Counted from the first letter of the stretch, positions 32,865-41,819 are shown. The stretch is DNA of 64,000 nucleotides from Novosphingobium sp. 9U (GCF_902506425.1 NZ_LR732469.1:837085-901084), one strand, 5' to 3'. Notes: generated from the sequence alone by a model not told the origin. Translations and numbers: made by a program.

Positions 32865-34073
32865 ATGGATATCGAACTTTCCCCACAGGATGCCGCCTTT
32901 CGTGACGAGGTGCGCACGTTCCTGCGGGATCATCTGCCCGCGGAGGTGAAGGCCGGCGGGGCCGCGACACCGTCGGTCTTCGTCGAGCCCGAGATCGGCC
33001 AGGCTTGGAACGCCGTGCTGAACAAGCAGGGCTGGCTGGGTTACCAATGGCCGGCCGCGCATGGCGGCACCGGCTGGACGCCGATCCAGCGCTACCTGTT
33101 CGAGAAGGAATGCGCCCTTGCCGGTGCGCCCAACCTGACGGTGCTGGGACTGAAGTTGCTCGCCCCGGTGATCTACACCTTCGGTACGGAGCAGCAGAAG
33201 AGCCACTACCTGCCGCGCATCCTCAGCGGCGAGGATTACTGGTGCCAGGGCTTCTCCGAGCCGGGTTCGGGATCGGACCTTGCCAGCCTGGCCACCCGCG
33301 CGGTGCGGCAGGGTGACCACTACGTCGTCAACGGCTCCAAGATCTGGACCACCCACGCGCATCACGCCACGGGCATGTTCACCCTGGTGCGCACGAACCC
33401 CGAGGTGAAGAAGCAGGCGGGCATCTCTTTCCTGCTGATCGATCTGGCGAGCCCCGGCGTCTCTGTGCGTCCGATCCTGACTTCGGCCGGCGATCATGAG
33501 GTCAACCAGGTTTTCCTGGAAGACGTCGTCGTGCCGGCCGAGAACCTGGTGGGCGAGGAAGGGCAGGGCTGGACGATCGCCAAGTTCCTGCTGGAGAACG
33601 AGCGCGGCGGTTCGTGTCACGCGCCCAAGCTCGGCTACGATCTCGACCAGATCGAAGAGGCTGCGACCGACGAAAGCGACGGGCGCGGCGGCAGGCTGGC
33701 TGACCAGGTCGACTGGAAACGGCGCGTGGCGCAGACGCGGCTCTCGGTGAATGCGCTGGAGATGATCGAATTGAAGATCATCTCGGAGGTCGCCAAGGGG
33801 CGCCCGCCCGGGCCACAGACCTCGCTCACCAAGCTGCTTGCCTCCAACTTGCGCCAGGAGATCGACCTGCTGGCGGTAGACCTCTATGGCCCTGCCGGTT
33901 TGCAGCTGGAGACCGAGCGACCGCTCTATGGCGACAATGCGCCGGCGGCAGTGCACTCCAAGGGCGCGCAAGTCGCGGCGGCGCGCTATCTGAACAGCAG
34001 AGCCTGGACGATCTTTGGCGGCACCAACGAAGTCCAGAGCACCATCATAGCCAAGTCGGTGCTGGGCCTTTGA
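32865..34073 (+). CDS. Acyl-CoA dehydrogenase, large-subunit type (402 aa)
   Basis: FAD acyl-CoA dehydrogenase: LSPQDAAFRDEVRTFLRDHL at the N-terminus, CQGFSEPGSGSDLASLATRA as flavin/substrate signature, NGSKIWTTHAHHATGMFTLV, and the C-terminal TIFGGTNEVQSTIIAKSVLG. It resembles the FadE/pimeloyl-CoA dehydrogenase large subunits that pair with a smaller partner. It begins 6 bp after the thiolase stop. Probable role: introducing the double bond before hydration and C-C cleavage of the activated acid. Confidence 0.9.
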   Translation: MDIELSPQDAAFRDEVRTFLRDHLPAEVKAGGAATPSVFVEPEIGQAWNAVLNKQGWLGYQWPAAHGGTGWTPIQRYLFEKECALAGAPNLTVLGLKLLAPVIYTFGTEQQKSHYLPRILSGEDYWCQGFSEPGSGSDLASLATRAVRQGDHYVVNGSKIWTTHAHHATGMFTLVRTNPEVKKQAGISFLLIDLASPGVSVRPILTSAGDHEVNQVFLEDVVVPAENLVGEEGQGWTIAKFLLENERGGSCHAPKLGYDLDQIEEAATDESDGRGGRLADQVDWKRRVAQTRLSVNALEMIELKIISEVAKGRPPGPQTSLTKLLASNLRQEIDLLAVDLYGPAGLQLETERPLYGDNAPAAVHSKGAQVAAARYLNSRAWTIFGGTNEVQSTIIAKSVLGL

Positions 34074-34119
34074 CGGCCCAATACTCCGACGGCCGGCGCG
34101 ATAACGAGAGGAATGCCCG

Positions 34120-35109
34120 ATGCAGCTGAACCGCGAGGCGCTGACCCGCGCTTACCGGCAGATGAAGCTGATCCGCGAATTCGAGGAACGGCTCCACGAG
34201 GAGATCCAGACCGGTGAGATCGCCGGCTTCACCCACCTCTACTGCGGCCAGGAAGCCGTCGCGGTGGGTGTCTGCGAGCACCTGACCGGTCGTGACAAGA
34301 TCGTCTCCACCCACCGCGGCCACGGTCACTGCCTGGCGAAGGGCTGCGATGTCGACGGCATGATGAAGGAGATCTGGGGCAGCCAGGAAGGCTTATGCAA
34401 CGGCAAGGGCGGCTCGATGCACATCGCCGACATCGACAAGGGCATGCTGGGCGCCAACGGCATCGTCGGCGCCGGCGCGCCGATCGCGGTGGGCGCGGCG
34501 CTCTCCAACAAGATCGACGGGCCGGACGCGGACGGCAAGCTGGCGGTGGCGATCGCGTTCTCGGGCGATGGCGCCTGCAACCAGGGCACGACCTTCGAGG
34601 CGATGAACCTGGCTGTCGTCACCAAGGCCCCGGCGATCTTCGTCTTCGAGAACAACCACTATTCCGAGCATACCGGCGTCGACTATGCGGTGGGCACCAC
34701 GCGCGACATCGCCAGCCGCGCCGAGGCATTCGGCATGAAGGTCTGGCGCGCCGACGGCACAGACTTCTTCGCGGTGCACGACACTTTCCGCGAAGTGCTC
34801 GAATACGTGCGCACGCCCGGCAACGGCCCCGCCGCCGTCGAGTTCGACACCGAGCGCTTCTTCGGCCACTTCGAGGGCGATCCCCAGCGCTACCGCGGCG
34901 AGGGCGAGCTCGATCGGCTGCGGGCGGAGCGGGATTGCATCAAGATCTTCCGCGCCAAGGTGAGCGGTGCCAAGCTGCTCGAAGAACCCGATCTCGATGG
35001 GATCGACGCCGAAGCCCTCAGCGCCATCGAGAACGCTGTCGCCGCCTCGCGCGCGGCGGCTCGCCCGGCGCCCGAGAACGTCCTCGACAACGTCTACATC
35101 AGCTACTGA
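34120..35109 (+). CDS. 2-oxo acid/acetoin dehydrogenase E1 component, alpha subunit (329 aa)
   Basis: ThDP-dependent E1 alpha of the pyruvate/acetoin dehydrogenase family. REFEERLHEEIQTGEIAGFT, HRGHGHCLAKGCD, and the ThDP-Mg motif GDGACNQGTTFEA ending in FENNHYSEHTG. The enzyme decarboxylates a 2-oxo acid, or cleaves acetoin, and passes the acyl group to lipoyl-E2. GAGAGGAA precedes the ATG. It is followed by E1 beta (17-bp gap) and E2, so a full E1-E2 set is present without an E3 gene. Confidence 0.92.
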   Translation: MQLNREALTRAYRQMKLIREFEERLHEEIQTGEIAGFTHLYCGQEAVAVGVCEHLTGRDKIVSTHRGHGHCLAKGCDVDGMMKEIWGSQEGLCNGKGGSMHIADIDKGMLGANGIVGAGAPIAVGAALSNKIDGPDADGKLAVAIAFSGDGACNQGTTFEAMNLAVVTKAPAIFVFENNHYSEHTGVDYAVGTTRDIASRAEAFGMKVWRADGTDFFAVHDTFREVLEYVRTPGNGPAAVEFDTERFFGHFEGDPQRYRGEGELDRLRAERDCIKIFRAKVSGAKLLEEPDLDGIDAEALSAIENAVAASRAAARPAPENVLDNVYISY

Positions 35110-35126
35110 CGGCAGGAGCGAAGCAC

Positions 35127-36140
35127 ATGGCAAAGATGATGTATCGCGACGCCATCCGGACCACGATCTTCCAGGAGATGCAGCGCGACGACCGAGTGGT
35201 CGTGCTGGGCGAGGACGTCGTCGGCGGCAATGGTACCGCCGGCGGCCCCGAGGCGATCGGCGGAATCTGGTCCACCTCTGTCGGGCTCTACGATGCGTTC
35301 GGTCCAGACCGCGTGATCGACACGCCGATTAGCGAAAGCGCGATCATGGGCGCGGCCGGCGGCCTGGCGCTCGCCGGTAAGCGGCCGGTGGCGGAGATCA
35401 TGTTCGCCGACTTCATCGGCGTGTGCATGGACCAGCTGTGGAACCAGATCGCCAAGTTCCGCTACATGTTCGGCGGCAAGTCGATCTGCCCGGCGGTGAT
35501 CCGCATGCCTTGCGGCGCCGGTTACAACGCGGCCGCGCAGCACAGCCAGATGATCAGCCAGTTCGTCACCAACATGCCCGGCATCAAGGTGGTCATGCCT
35601 GCGACCCCTGCCGACGCCTGCGGCCTGCTGCGCCAGGCGATCCGCGACGATGATCCGGTGGTCTTCCTGGAGCACAAGTTCCTTTACGCGATGAGCGGCG
35701 AAGTGCCGGATGACCCGGACTTCGTGATCCCGTTCGGCCACGCTCGCCTTGCCCGCGCCGGGCAGGACGTGACGATCGTCGCCTCGGGCATGATGGTCAG
35801 CTATGCCGAGACCGCCGCGGACGATCTGGCACAGGACGGCGTCGGTTGCGACGTCATCGATCTGCGCACCACGTCTCCGCTGGACGAGGAAGCGATCCTG
35901 GACTCGGTCGAAGTGACCGGCCGCCTGGTGGTGGTCGACGAAGCACCGCCTCGCTGCTCGCTGGCGACCGACATCTCCGCGCTGGTGGCGCAAAAGGCGT
36001 TCGCCAGCCTCAAAGCGCCGATCGAGATGGTGACGCCGCCGCACACGCCGGTGCCCTTCGCCCGCGAGCTCGAGAGCGCCTACTTGCCCAGTCCTGCGAA
36101 GATCGCGGCGGCCGTGCGCAAGTCGCTCGAATACCGGTGA
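35127..36140 (+). CDS. 2-oxo acid/acetoin dehydrogenase E1 component, beta subunit (337 aa)
   Basis: E1 beta: MYRDAIRTTIFQEMQRDDRV, VVLGEDVVGGNGTAGGPEAI, DTPISESAIMGAAGGLALAG (substrate/cofactor Glu region), MPCGAGYNAAAQHSQ and the transketolase C-terminal part DVIDLRTTSPLDEEAILDSV. It forms an alpha2beta2 E1 with the preceding gene. ATG 35127 has GGCAGGAG upstream; the frame is open much further upstream only as an overlap of the alpha gene. Confidence 0.92.
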   Translation: MAKMMYRDAIRTTIFQEMQRDDRVVVLGEDVVGGNGTAGGPEAIGGIWSTSVGLYDAFGPDRVIDTPISESAIMGAAGGLALAGKRPVAEIMFADFIGVCMDQLWNQIAKFRYMFGGKSICPAVIRMPCGAGYNAAAQHSQMISQFVTNMPGIKVVMPATPADACGLLRQAIRDDDPVVFLEHKFLYAMSGEVPDDPDFVIPFGHARLARAGQDVTIVASGMMVSYAETAADDLAQDGVGCDVIDLRTTSPLDEEAILDSVEVTGRLVVVDEAPPRCSLATDISALVAQKAFASLKAPIEMVTPPHTPVPFARELESAYLPSPAKIAAAVRKSLEYR

Positions 36141-36153
36141 GGAGGGCGCAGCC

Positions 36154-37587
36154 ATGAGCCGCATCCGCGCATTCACCATGCCCAAGTGGGGCATCGAGAT
36201 GACCGAAGGCACGATCGCCGACTGGACCGTGAAGGAGGGCGACAGCTTCAAGCGTGGGCAGACGCTGTGCCTGATCGAGACCGCCAAGATCACCAACGAA
36301 GTCGACGCCGAATACGACGCCACCGTGCGCCGCATCCTGGTGTCCGGCGGCAGCGAGGCTGAGCCGGTCGGTGCGCTCCTCGCCGTGTTCGACGAAGGCG
36401 ACCACTCGGAGGCGGAGATCGATGCTTTTGTTGCGTCGTTCAAGCCGGCGGAGGGCGGTATTGCCAAGGGTGCCGCCAGCGCCAAGGCGGCGGCGCAGGA
36501 GGATGCCGAGAGCGCGCCTGCGCCGTCTCCCGAGAAGCCTCGCACCCGCATCGCGACGAACCGTCCGATCAGCCCCGAAGCCTTGCGCCTGGCAGAGGAA
36601 GAGGGCGTCGACATCGCGGCAATCGAAGGATCTGGCCGTCAGGGCCGCATTACGCACCAGGATGTAATCAAGGCGCTGCGCGGTCCGGCGAGCAGTGCGC
36701 CTAAGGGTGTGCTGACGCTCGACGCAGAGGACATAAAGGTCTTCGCCTCGCCGCTGGCGCGCCGCCTGGCCGGGCTGCATGGCATTGCCCTCGGCGAGCT
36801 GACCGGCACCGGACCGCGCGGCCGCATCTCCAAGGCGGACGTGCTTGCGCTGGTCCCCAAGCCCACCAGCACGGCGGTGACTGCGGCCTTCGTCGCGGGC
36901 GAGAACCGGCCGGAGATCGTGCCCTTCGACCGCGTTCGCAAGGTAGTCGCGCAGCGACTGACTCAGGCCAAGCAGGAGCTGCCGCACTTCTACCTGCGCA
37001 TGTCTGCCAGCGCCGATGCGCTGCTGGAGATGCGCAAGACCGCCAATCTGGTGCTCGGCTGCAAGGCATCGGTGAACGACTGGATCGTCAAGGCGAGCGC
37101 CATGGCGCTCAGCCGCCATCCTGACGTGAACGTGCAGGTGCATGGGGAACAGATACACCGCTTCCCCCATGCCGACGTGTCGATCGCAGTCGCCAGTCCC
37201 AAGGGCCTGGTCACGCCGGTGGTGCGCCAGGCCAACCTGATGCGCATCGACCAGATCGCCGCCGAGACGCGCCGCCTGATCGACAAGGCGCAGGGCAAGG
37301 GTCTCAGCATGACGGACATGGAGGGCGGCACCTTCTCCGTGTCGAACCTAGGCATGTTCGGGATCGAGAACTTCGATGCCATCATCAACCCGCCGCAAGG
37401 CGCGATCCTGGCGGTGGGTGCTGCGCTGCGCCAGCCGGTCGAGACGGCAATGGGCGGGGTGGCGTTCGAGACGCGCATCTCGTTCACGCTCTCGGTCGAT
37501 CATCGCGCGATCGACGGTGCTGCCGGTGCGCAGTTCCTGCAGACCCTGAAGTCATTGATCGAAGAGCCCGCCGGTCTCTTCGCCTGA
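36154..37587 (+). CDS. Dihydrolipoamide acyltransferase E2 with two subunit-binding domains (477 aa)
   Basis: Lipoyl-dependent acyltransferase core of the complex. Lipoyl domain 1-80 with the modified Lys in ETAKITNEV (K45), then an Ala/Pro linker. Two consecutive peripheral-subunit-binding-like domains follow: about 139-176 (ISPEALRLAEEEGVDIAAIE, then GRQGRITHQDV) and about 198-233 (SPLARRLAGLHGI, then GPRGRISKADV). The catalytic domain runs from about 250 with the active-site DHRAIDG (H450). Most E2 proteins have one binding domain. GGAGGGCG precedes the ATG. Confidence 0.92.
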   Translation: MSRIRAFTMPKWGIEMTEGTIADWTVKEGDSFKRGQTLCLIETAKITNEVDAEYDATVRRILVSGGSEAEPVGALLAVFDEGDHSEAEIDAFVASFKPAEGGIAKGAASAKAAAQEDAESAPAPSPEKPRTRIATNRPISPEALRLAEEEGVDIAAIEGSGRQGRITHQDVIKALRGPASSAPKGVLTLDAEDIKVFASPLARRLAGLHGIALGELTGTGPRGRISKADVLALVPKPTSTAVTAAFVAGENRPEIVPFDRVRKVVAQRLTQAKQELPHFYLRMSASADALLEMRKTANLVLGCKASVNDWIVKASAMALSRHPDVNVQVHGEQIHRFPHADVSIAVASPKGLVTPVVRQANLMRIDQIAAETRRLIDKAQGKGLSMTDMEGGTFSVSNLGMFGIENFDAIINPPQGAILAVGAALRQPVETAMGGVAFETRISFTLSVDHRAIDGAAGAQFLQTLKSLIEEPAGLFA

Positions 37588-37596
37588 GGAAACGTC

Positions 37597-38154
37597 ATGA
37601 CCGACCAAGCATACAGCGACCTGCGGCCAGGCCCGCTCAAGAACCTGGGCGACGTGATCCAGCTCGCCTTCTTCCCGACCGACTTCGATGCCACCATGAA
37701 GTACTGGATCGAGACGGTGGGCGTCGGCCCGTTCTTCGTGCTCAACGACGTCCGGCTCGATGACATGAAGTACAAAGGCGAGCCGACCGATGCCACGTTC
37801 ACGATGGCGATCGGCTACTGGGGCGACATCCAGATCGAGCTGATCAAGACGGACAGCGACGCACCCTCTCTCTATGCCGGTGAATACGCGGTGCGGGACC
37901 GTCTGCATCACGTCTGCGTGTTCGTGGAATCCATTGCCGAGGCGCGAGAAGCTTGCGCAGCAGCGGGCGCCGAGATCGTCGTCGAGGGCAAGGTCGGTCC
38001 GGACGGCGCAGTGATCTACGTCGATCCGGGGCAGGGGCCGGGCCACGTCATCGAGTACCTGCAGCCGATGGCGGGATCGGAAGGGCTGTTCCAGATGATG
38101 AAGGATGCCGCTCGCGATTGGGACGGCTCCGATCCGGTCCGGGTGCTGCAGTGA
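37597..38154 (+). CDS. VOC/glyoxalase-fold protein (185 aa)
   Basis: Vicinal-oxygen-chelate protein of the methylmalonyl-CoA-epimerase-like branch: GDVIQLAFFPTDFDATMKYW, YWGDIQIELIKTDSD, DRLHHVCVFVESIAEAREAC and GPGHVIEYLQPM carry candidate metal ligands. Likely epimerase, isomerase or lyase on a CoA-ester intermediate; exact reaction unknown. GAGGAAA precedes the ATG. Its stop overlaps the next ATG by one base (TGATG), so the two are coupled. Confidence 0.85.
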   Translation: MTDQAYSDLRPGPLKNLGDVIQLAFFPTDFDATMKYWIETVGVGPFFVLNDVRLDDMKYKGEPTDATFTMAIGYWGDIQIELIKTDSDAPSLYAGEYAVRDRLHHVCVFVESIAEAREACAAAGAEIVVEGKVGPDGAVIYVDPGQGPGHVIEYLQPMAGSEGLFQMMKDAARDWDGSDPVRVLQ

Positions 38155-39353
38155 TGACCGACGTGTCCGCTCGCGCCCACGAGATCGCCTGCAAGGTCGA
38201 GGCCTTCGTGCGCGAGACGATCGTGCCATTCGAAAAGGACGCCCGCCGCGACCATCACGGTGCCCCCACTGACGAGCTGGTGATGGAGATGCGCGCGCTA
38301 GCCCGGAGCGCCGGCGTGCTCACCCCGCACATCCTGGATGACGGTTCGCACCTCACCCAACGCGAGACCGCGGTCGTGCTGATCAAGTCGGGCCTGTCGC
38401 CGCTAGGGCCGCTCGCCTGCAATACGATGGCTCCGGACGAGGGCAACATGTACCTCATCGGCCATGTCGGCTCGTCCGAGTTGAAGGAGCGTTTCCTCAA
38501 GCCCCTGGTCGAGGGCAAGGGCCGCTCCGCCTTTTTCATGACCGAACCGGCCGATTGGGGCGGCGCCGGCTCGGACCCGTCGATGATGAAGACGACGTGC
38601 CGCAAGGACGGCAACCAGTGGGTCATCAACGGGCGCAAGACCTTCATCACCGGCGCGCAAGGGGCGATGGTCGGCATCGTGATGGCCGCCTCCGACGAAG
38701 AGGACACGCGCGGCGGCGCCTGCATGTTCCTGGTCGACCTGCCCGACGATGCGATCCGGATCGACGAAGTTCCCAACACCATCGACACCTCTATGCCGGG
38801 CGGCCACGCCACCCTGACGATCGAGAACCTGCGGGTGCCCGCCTCGCAGATGCTGGGCGAGCCGGGCGAGGGCTTCCGCTATGCGCAGATCCGCCTTTCT
38901 CCCGCCCGCCTGTCTCACTGCATGCGCTGGCTGGGCGGCTGCATCCGCGCGCACGAGATCGCGGTGGACTATGCTTGCCGCCGCCAGGCCTTCGGCAAGA
39001 CGCTGATCGACCACGAGGGCGTCGGCTTCATGCTCGCCGAGAACCGCATCCTGATCCAGCAGTGCGAGCTGATGATCGACTGGTGTGCGGGCGTGCTGGA
39101 CAGCGGCTCACTGGGCACGGTCGAAAGCTCGATGGCCAAGGTCTCGGTCAGCGAAGCGCTGATGAAGATCGCCGACAATTGCGTGCAGGTCATGGGTGGC
39201 ACCGGCGTCACCGAGCGCACGATCGTGGAGCAGATGTTCCGCGAGATCCGGGCTTTCCGCATCTATGATGGACCGACCGAGGTCCACAAGTGGTCGCTCG
39301 CCAAGAAGATCAAGCGCGAGTGGAAGCACGCGCAAGACGCCAAGGCGGGCTGA
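38154..39353 (+). CDS. Acyl-CoA dehydrogenase of the ACAD10/11 type (399 aa)
   Basis: FAD acyl-CoA dehydrogenase: FFMTEPADWGGAGSDPSMMK as substrate/FAD signature, NGRKTFITGAQGAM, RLSPARLSHCMRWLG, and C-terminal FRIYDGPTEVHKWSLAKKI. The DGP-EVH form in place of YEGT is characteristic of the ACAD10/ACAD11 branch. In animals that branch is fused to an APH-like kinase domain; here the kinase is the next gene, 4 bp away. That pair, like bacterial LvaC with LvaA, handles 4-hydroxyacyl-CoA through a 4-phosphate intermediate. Confidence 0.9.
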   Translation: MTDVSARAHEIACKVEAFVRETIVPFEKDARRDHHGAPTDELVMEMRALARSAGVLTPHILDDGSHLTQRETAVVLIKSGLSPLGPLACNTMAPDEGNMYLIGHVGSSELKERFLKPLVEGKGRSAFFMTEPADWGGAGSDPSMMKTTCRKDGNQWVINGRKTFITGAQGAMVGIVMAASDEEDTRGGACMFLVDLPDDAIRIDEVPNTIDTSMPGGHATLTIENLRVPASQMLGEPGEGFRYAQIRLSPARLSHCMRWLGGCIRAHEIAVDYACRRQAFGKTLIDHEGVGFMLAENRILIQQCELMIDWCAGVLDSGSLGTVESSMAKVSVSEALMKIADNCVQVMGGTGVTERTIVEQMFREIRAFRIYDGPTEVHKWSLAKKIKREWKHAQDAKAG

Positions 39354-39357
39354 CGCG

Positions 39358-40437
39358 ATGAGCACCGATCTGGCCGCAGACAACTCGGGCACCGTCCCCG
39401 TGCGCGAGGGCTATGGCTTCGACGAAGCCGCGCTCGCACGTTGGATGGCGGCGAATGTCGACGGCTTTGCCGGCCCCATGCGCGTGGAGCAGTTCAAGGG
39501 CGGGCAGTCCAACCCGACGTATCGTCTCTCCACGCCGTCTGCGAGCTATGTCCTGCGGCGCAAGCCTCCCGGTGAGCTGCTGCCGGGTGCCCATGCCGTC
39601 GATCGCGAGGCGCGGGTGCAGATGGCGCTGGGAGCCGCAGGCTTCCCCGTGGCGCGCATCCATGGCCTGTGCACCGACGACGCGGTGATCGGCACCTGGT
39701 TCTACGTGATGGACATGGTCGAAGGCCGCATCTTCTGGGATGCCACCTTCCCCGGCGTGAGTCGCGAGGAACGTCCGGCCTACTTTGATGCCATGAATGT
39801 GACCATGGCTGCGCTCCACCGCATCGATCCCGCTGCCGCCAGGCTGGAGAGCTTCGGCAAGCCCGGCAGCTACTTCGCACGCCAGATCGGCCGTTGGACG
39901 AAGCAGTACCATTCCGACGAACTGGCGGGCCGCAATCCCGACATGGACTCACTGGTCGAGGCGTTGCCGGCGTTCATCCCTGCTGAGGACGAGACTGCGG
40001 TGATCCATGGCGATTGCCGCTGCGACAACATGATCTTCCATCCCAGCGAGCCGCGGGTTCTGGCCGTGCTCGACTGGGAGTTGTCGACTCTGGGCAATCC
40101 CCTGGCGGATTTCACGTACCATGCTCTGATGTACCGCATGGATCCGGCCATCGTACCGGGCCTGCAAGGGGCGGACCTGCAGGCGCTCGGCATCCCGACC
40201 GAGCAGGACTATGTCGCCAGCTACTGCAGGCGAACGGGCCGGGATGGCATCCCCGACTACGAGTTCTATGTGGCGTTCAACTTGTTCCGCCTTGCCGCGA
40301 TCTTCCACGGCATCAAGGGGCGCGTGCTGCGTGGCAACGCCGCCAACGCCCAAGCCGCCACACGCGCGCAAAGCTTTCCCGTGCTCGCCCGCATGGCTTT
40401 GGAGAGCCTCACGCGCCTCCGCGAGTCCCCCACTTAG
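39358..40437 (+). CDS. APH-fold phosphotransferase, probable hydroxyacyl-CoA kinase (359 aa)
   Basis: Aminoglycoside-phosphotransferase/choline-kinase fold. G-rich loop FKGGQSNPTYRL, Lys-containing YVLRRKPPGELLPGAHAVDR, catalytic HGDCRCDN (H217-N224) and metal-binding VLDWELSTLGNPLADF. The last motif matches the ACAD10/11 kinase domain far better than drug-resistance kinases. Expected to phosphorylate the 4-hydroxyl of an acyl-CoA for elimination by the adjacent dehydrogenase. It closes the nine-gene operon; no clear terminator follows. Confidence 0.88.
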   Translation: MSTDLAADNSGTVPVREGYGFDEAALARWMAANVDGFAGPMRVEQFKGGQSNPTYRLSTPSASYVLRRKPPGELLPGAHAVDREARVQMALGAAGFPVARIHGLCTDDAVIGTWFYVMDMVEGRIFWDATFPGVSREERPAYFDAMNVTMAALHRIDPAAARLESFGKPGSYFARQIGRWTKQYHSDELAGRNPDMDSLVEALPAFIPAEDETAVIHGDCRCDNMIFHPSEPRVLAVLDWELSTLGNPLADFTYHALMYRMDPAIVPGLQGADLQALGIPTEQDYVASYCRRTGRDGIPDYEFYVAFNLFRLAAIFHGIKGRVLRGNAANAQAATRAQSFPVLARMALESLTRLRESPT

Positions 40438-40526
40438 AGTAACAGCCAGCGCGACTGTGCGCCCTCAACGGCTATCTCGGCACATTCTTGGCTTTCCGGC
40501 TCGGCGCGAACTGCGCCGCCGGGCCC

Positions 40527-41819
40527 TCAGCCTCCTTTGGTCGTCAGATCGGCCGGCACGGTCGGGCCCGACAAGATACGCGCCATTTCTCGCCAGCGCG
40601 CTTCCGCGCTCGGCCCGGCGCCGTTCACATGGGCCCGGACCATATCGAGGCCGAGACCATAGTTGATCACATAGCTGCGGTAATGATCGTCGAAGTCCAG
40701 CGACTTGAGTGCGCGCGCTTCGGAGACGAGGCTGTACTTCTGGGTCAGAGCGATCGCTTGTTGGCGGGTGATGCGGCCGTCAAGATAGTCGCGAGCGATC
40801 GTGAACCGCGCGCCCGCCAAAGCCTGCATCGCCTCGCCCAGCGCGTCATAGCGGGCCGCTTGGCCAGGATCGAAGCCGGCGATGGGGAACAGCACCGCCT
40901 TCTCGAACGCGGCGCGCTCGCTTCCGGGGAAGGCAAGCTCGATGCCGAAATTGGCCGATCCCTCGGCCAGGAAGCTCTGCGGACTGTAAAGCGGGTATAC
41001 CGTGAACTCGCTCCAGCCCCGCCCGCGTGCAAGGTTGCGCTCGAGCAGCACATTGTAGACGTGGTGGCCCGGATAGCCTTCGTGACAGCCCAGATCGACC
41101 GCACGGTCGATGGCGACGGGCAGATCGGTGTTCACCTGGATCAGGCTGGTGTCGTTGCCCTTGTAGTAGTTGTAGCCACCCCAGGGCTTGTTCTTGACCA
41201 GTTCGAAGGTGAAGGTCTCGTCGGCCGGCAGCGGGATGTGCGCGACGGTGCGCTTGCGGCACTCGGCGATGGCGGCCCGCATTACCGGCTCGACCTTGTC
41301 GGTCGGGATCATGAAGCGGTTGCGGTAATCGTCGACCCGCTTCCACAGCGGCGCATCGCCAGGGACGAGCGCGGCGATCCGGGCCAGGACCGGATCGTAC
41401 GCGGATAATGGCTTGAGATCGGGTGCGAGCCCGAACAGGCCGCGCGCCTCCTCGTCGAAGCTGAACTTGTGCCCCTCGTGCATGGCGAGGCGGGTCTCTG
41501 CCGCCTTGAGCTGACCGACCAGGAAAGCACGACGCGGCCGCGTCATGGCGGTAAGGCGGGCGGCGGGGATCGCCTCGGCGCGAAGGCGGAGCGCATGGGC
41601 GGCGGCGATCAGCTGCGGAACGGTACGCGGATGCGCCTTGGCGTCGGCCGCCCAAGCGGAAGGGCCATAGTAGGCGTCGACGTATTCGGGTTCGCGCTCG
41701 CCGGCCTCCAGGGTGAGCTTCACGTAATCGCGGGCAATCGCGTCGAGCGGGTCGGTGCGCGGATTGGCCGCCCCGATCAGGGGCAGGGCGGCGAGTGCGA
41801 TCAGGAGCTTGCGGAGCAT
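40527..41819 (-). CDS. DUF885 family metallopeptidase-like protein, exported (430 aa)
   Basis: DUF885 protein with a signal peptide (MLRKLLIALAALPLIGAA) and the family motif HEGYPGHH at 246-253, a zinc-site-like HE-x4-HH arrangement, followed by a downstream Glu in FLAEGSANFGIELAFPG. The fold is related to M2/M3-type helical metallopeptidases, but substrates are mostly unknown. ATG 41819 has AAAGGAAA upstream. The 3' end converges on the nine-gene operon; 147 bp separate its start from the phytase end, so it may have its own promoter. Confidence 0.83.
   Translation of the reverse strand: MLRKLLIALAALPLIGAANPRTDPLDAIARDYVKLTLEAGEREPEYVDAYYGPSAWAADAKAHPRTVPQLIAAAHALRLRAEAIPAARLTAMTRPRRAFLVGQLKAAETRLAMHEGHKFSFDEEARGLFGLAPDLKPLSAYDPVLARIAALVPGDAPLWKRVDDYRNRFMIPTDKVEPVMRAAIAECRKRTVAHIPLPADETFTFELVKNKPWGGYNYYKGNDTSLIQVNTDLPVAIDRAVDLGCHEGYPGHHVYNVLLERNLARGRGWSEFTVYPLYSPQSFLAEGSANFGIELAFPGSERAAFEKAVLFPIAGFDPGQAARYDALGEAMQALAGARFTIARDYLDGRITRQQAIALTQKYSLVSEARALKSLDFDDHYRSYVINYGLGLDMVRAHVNGAGPSAEARWREMARILSGPTVPADLTTKGG

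Noticed and set aside
31533..33971. An 812-codon open frame on the minus strand opposite the thiolase and acyl-CoA dehydrogenase genes
   Set aside because: It is an antisense frame of high-GC coding DNA. Its protein is Arg/Ala/Leu/Asp-rich without motifs, while the plus strand carries two clear enzymes.
39358..40437. Aminoglycoside resistance kinase
   Set aside because: The APH fold is shared, but the motifs and the adjacent acyl-CoA dehydrogenase fit the ACAD10/11-type hydroxyacyl-CoA kinase much better.
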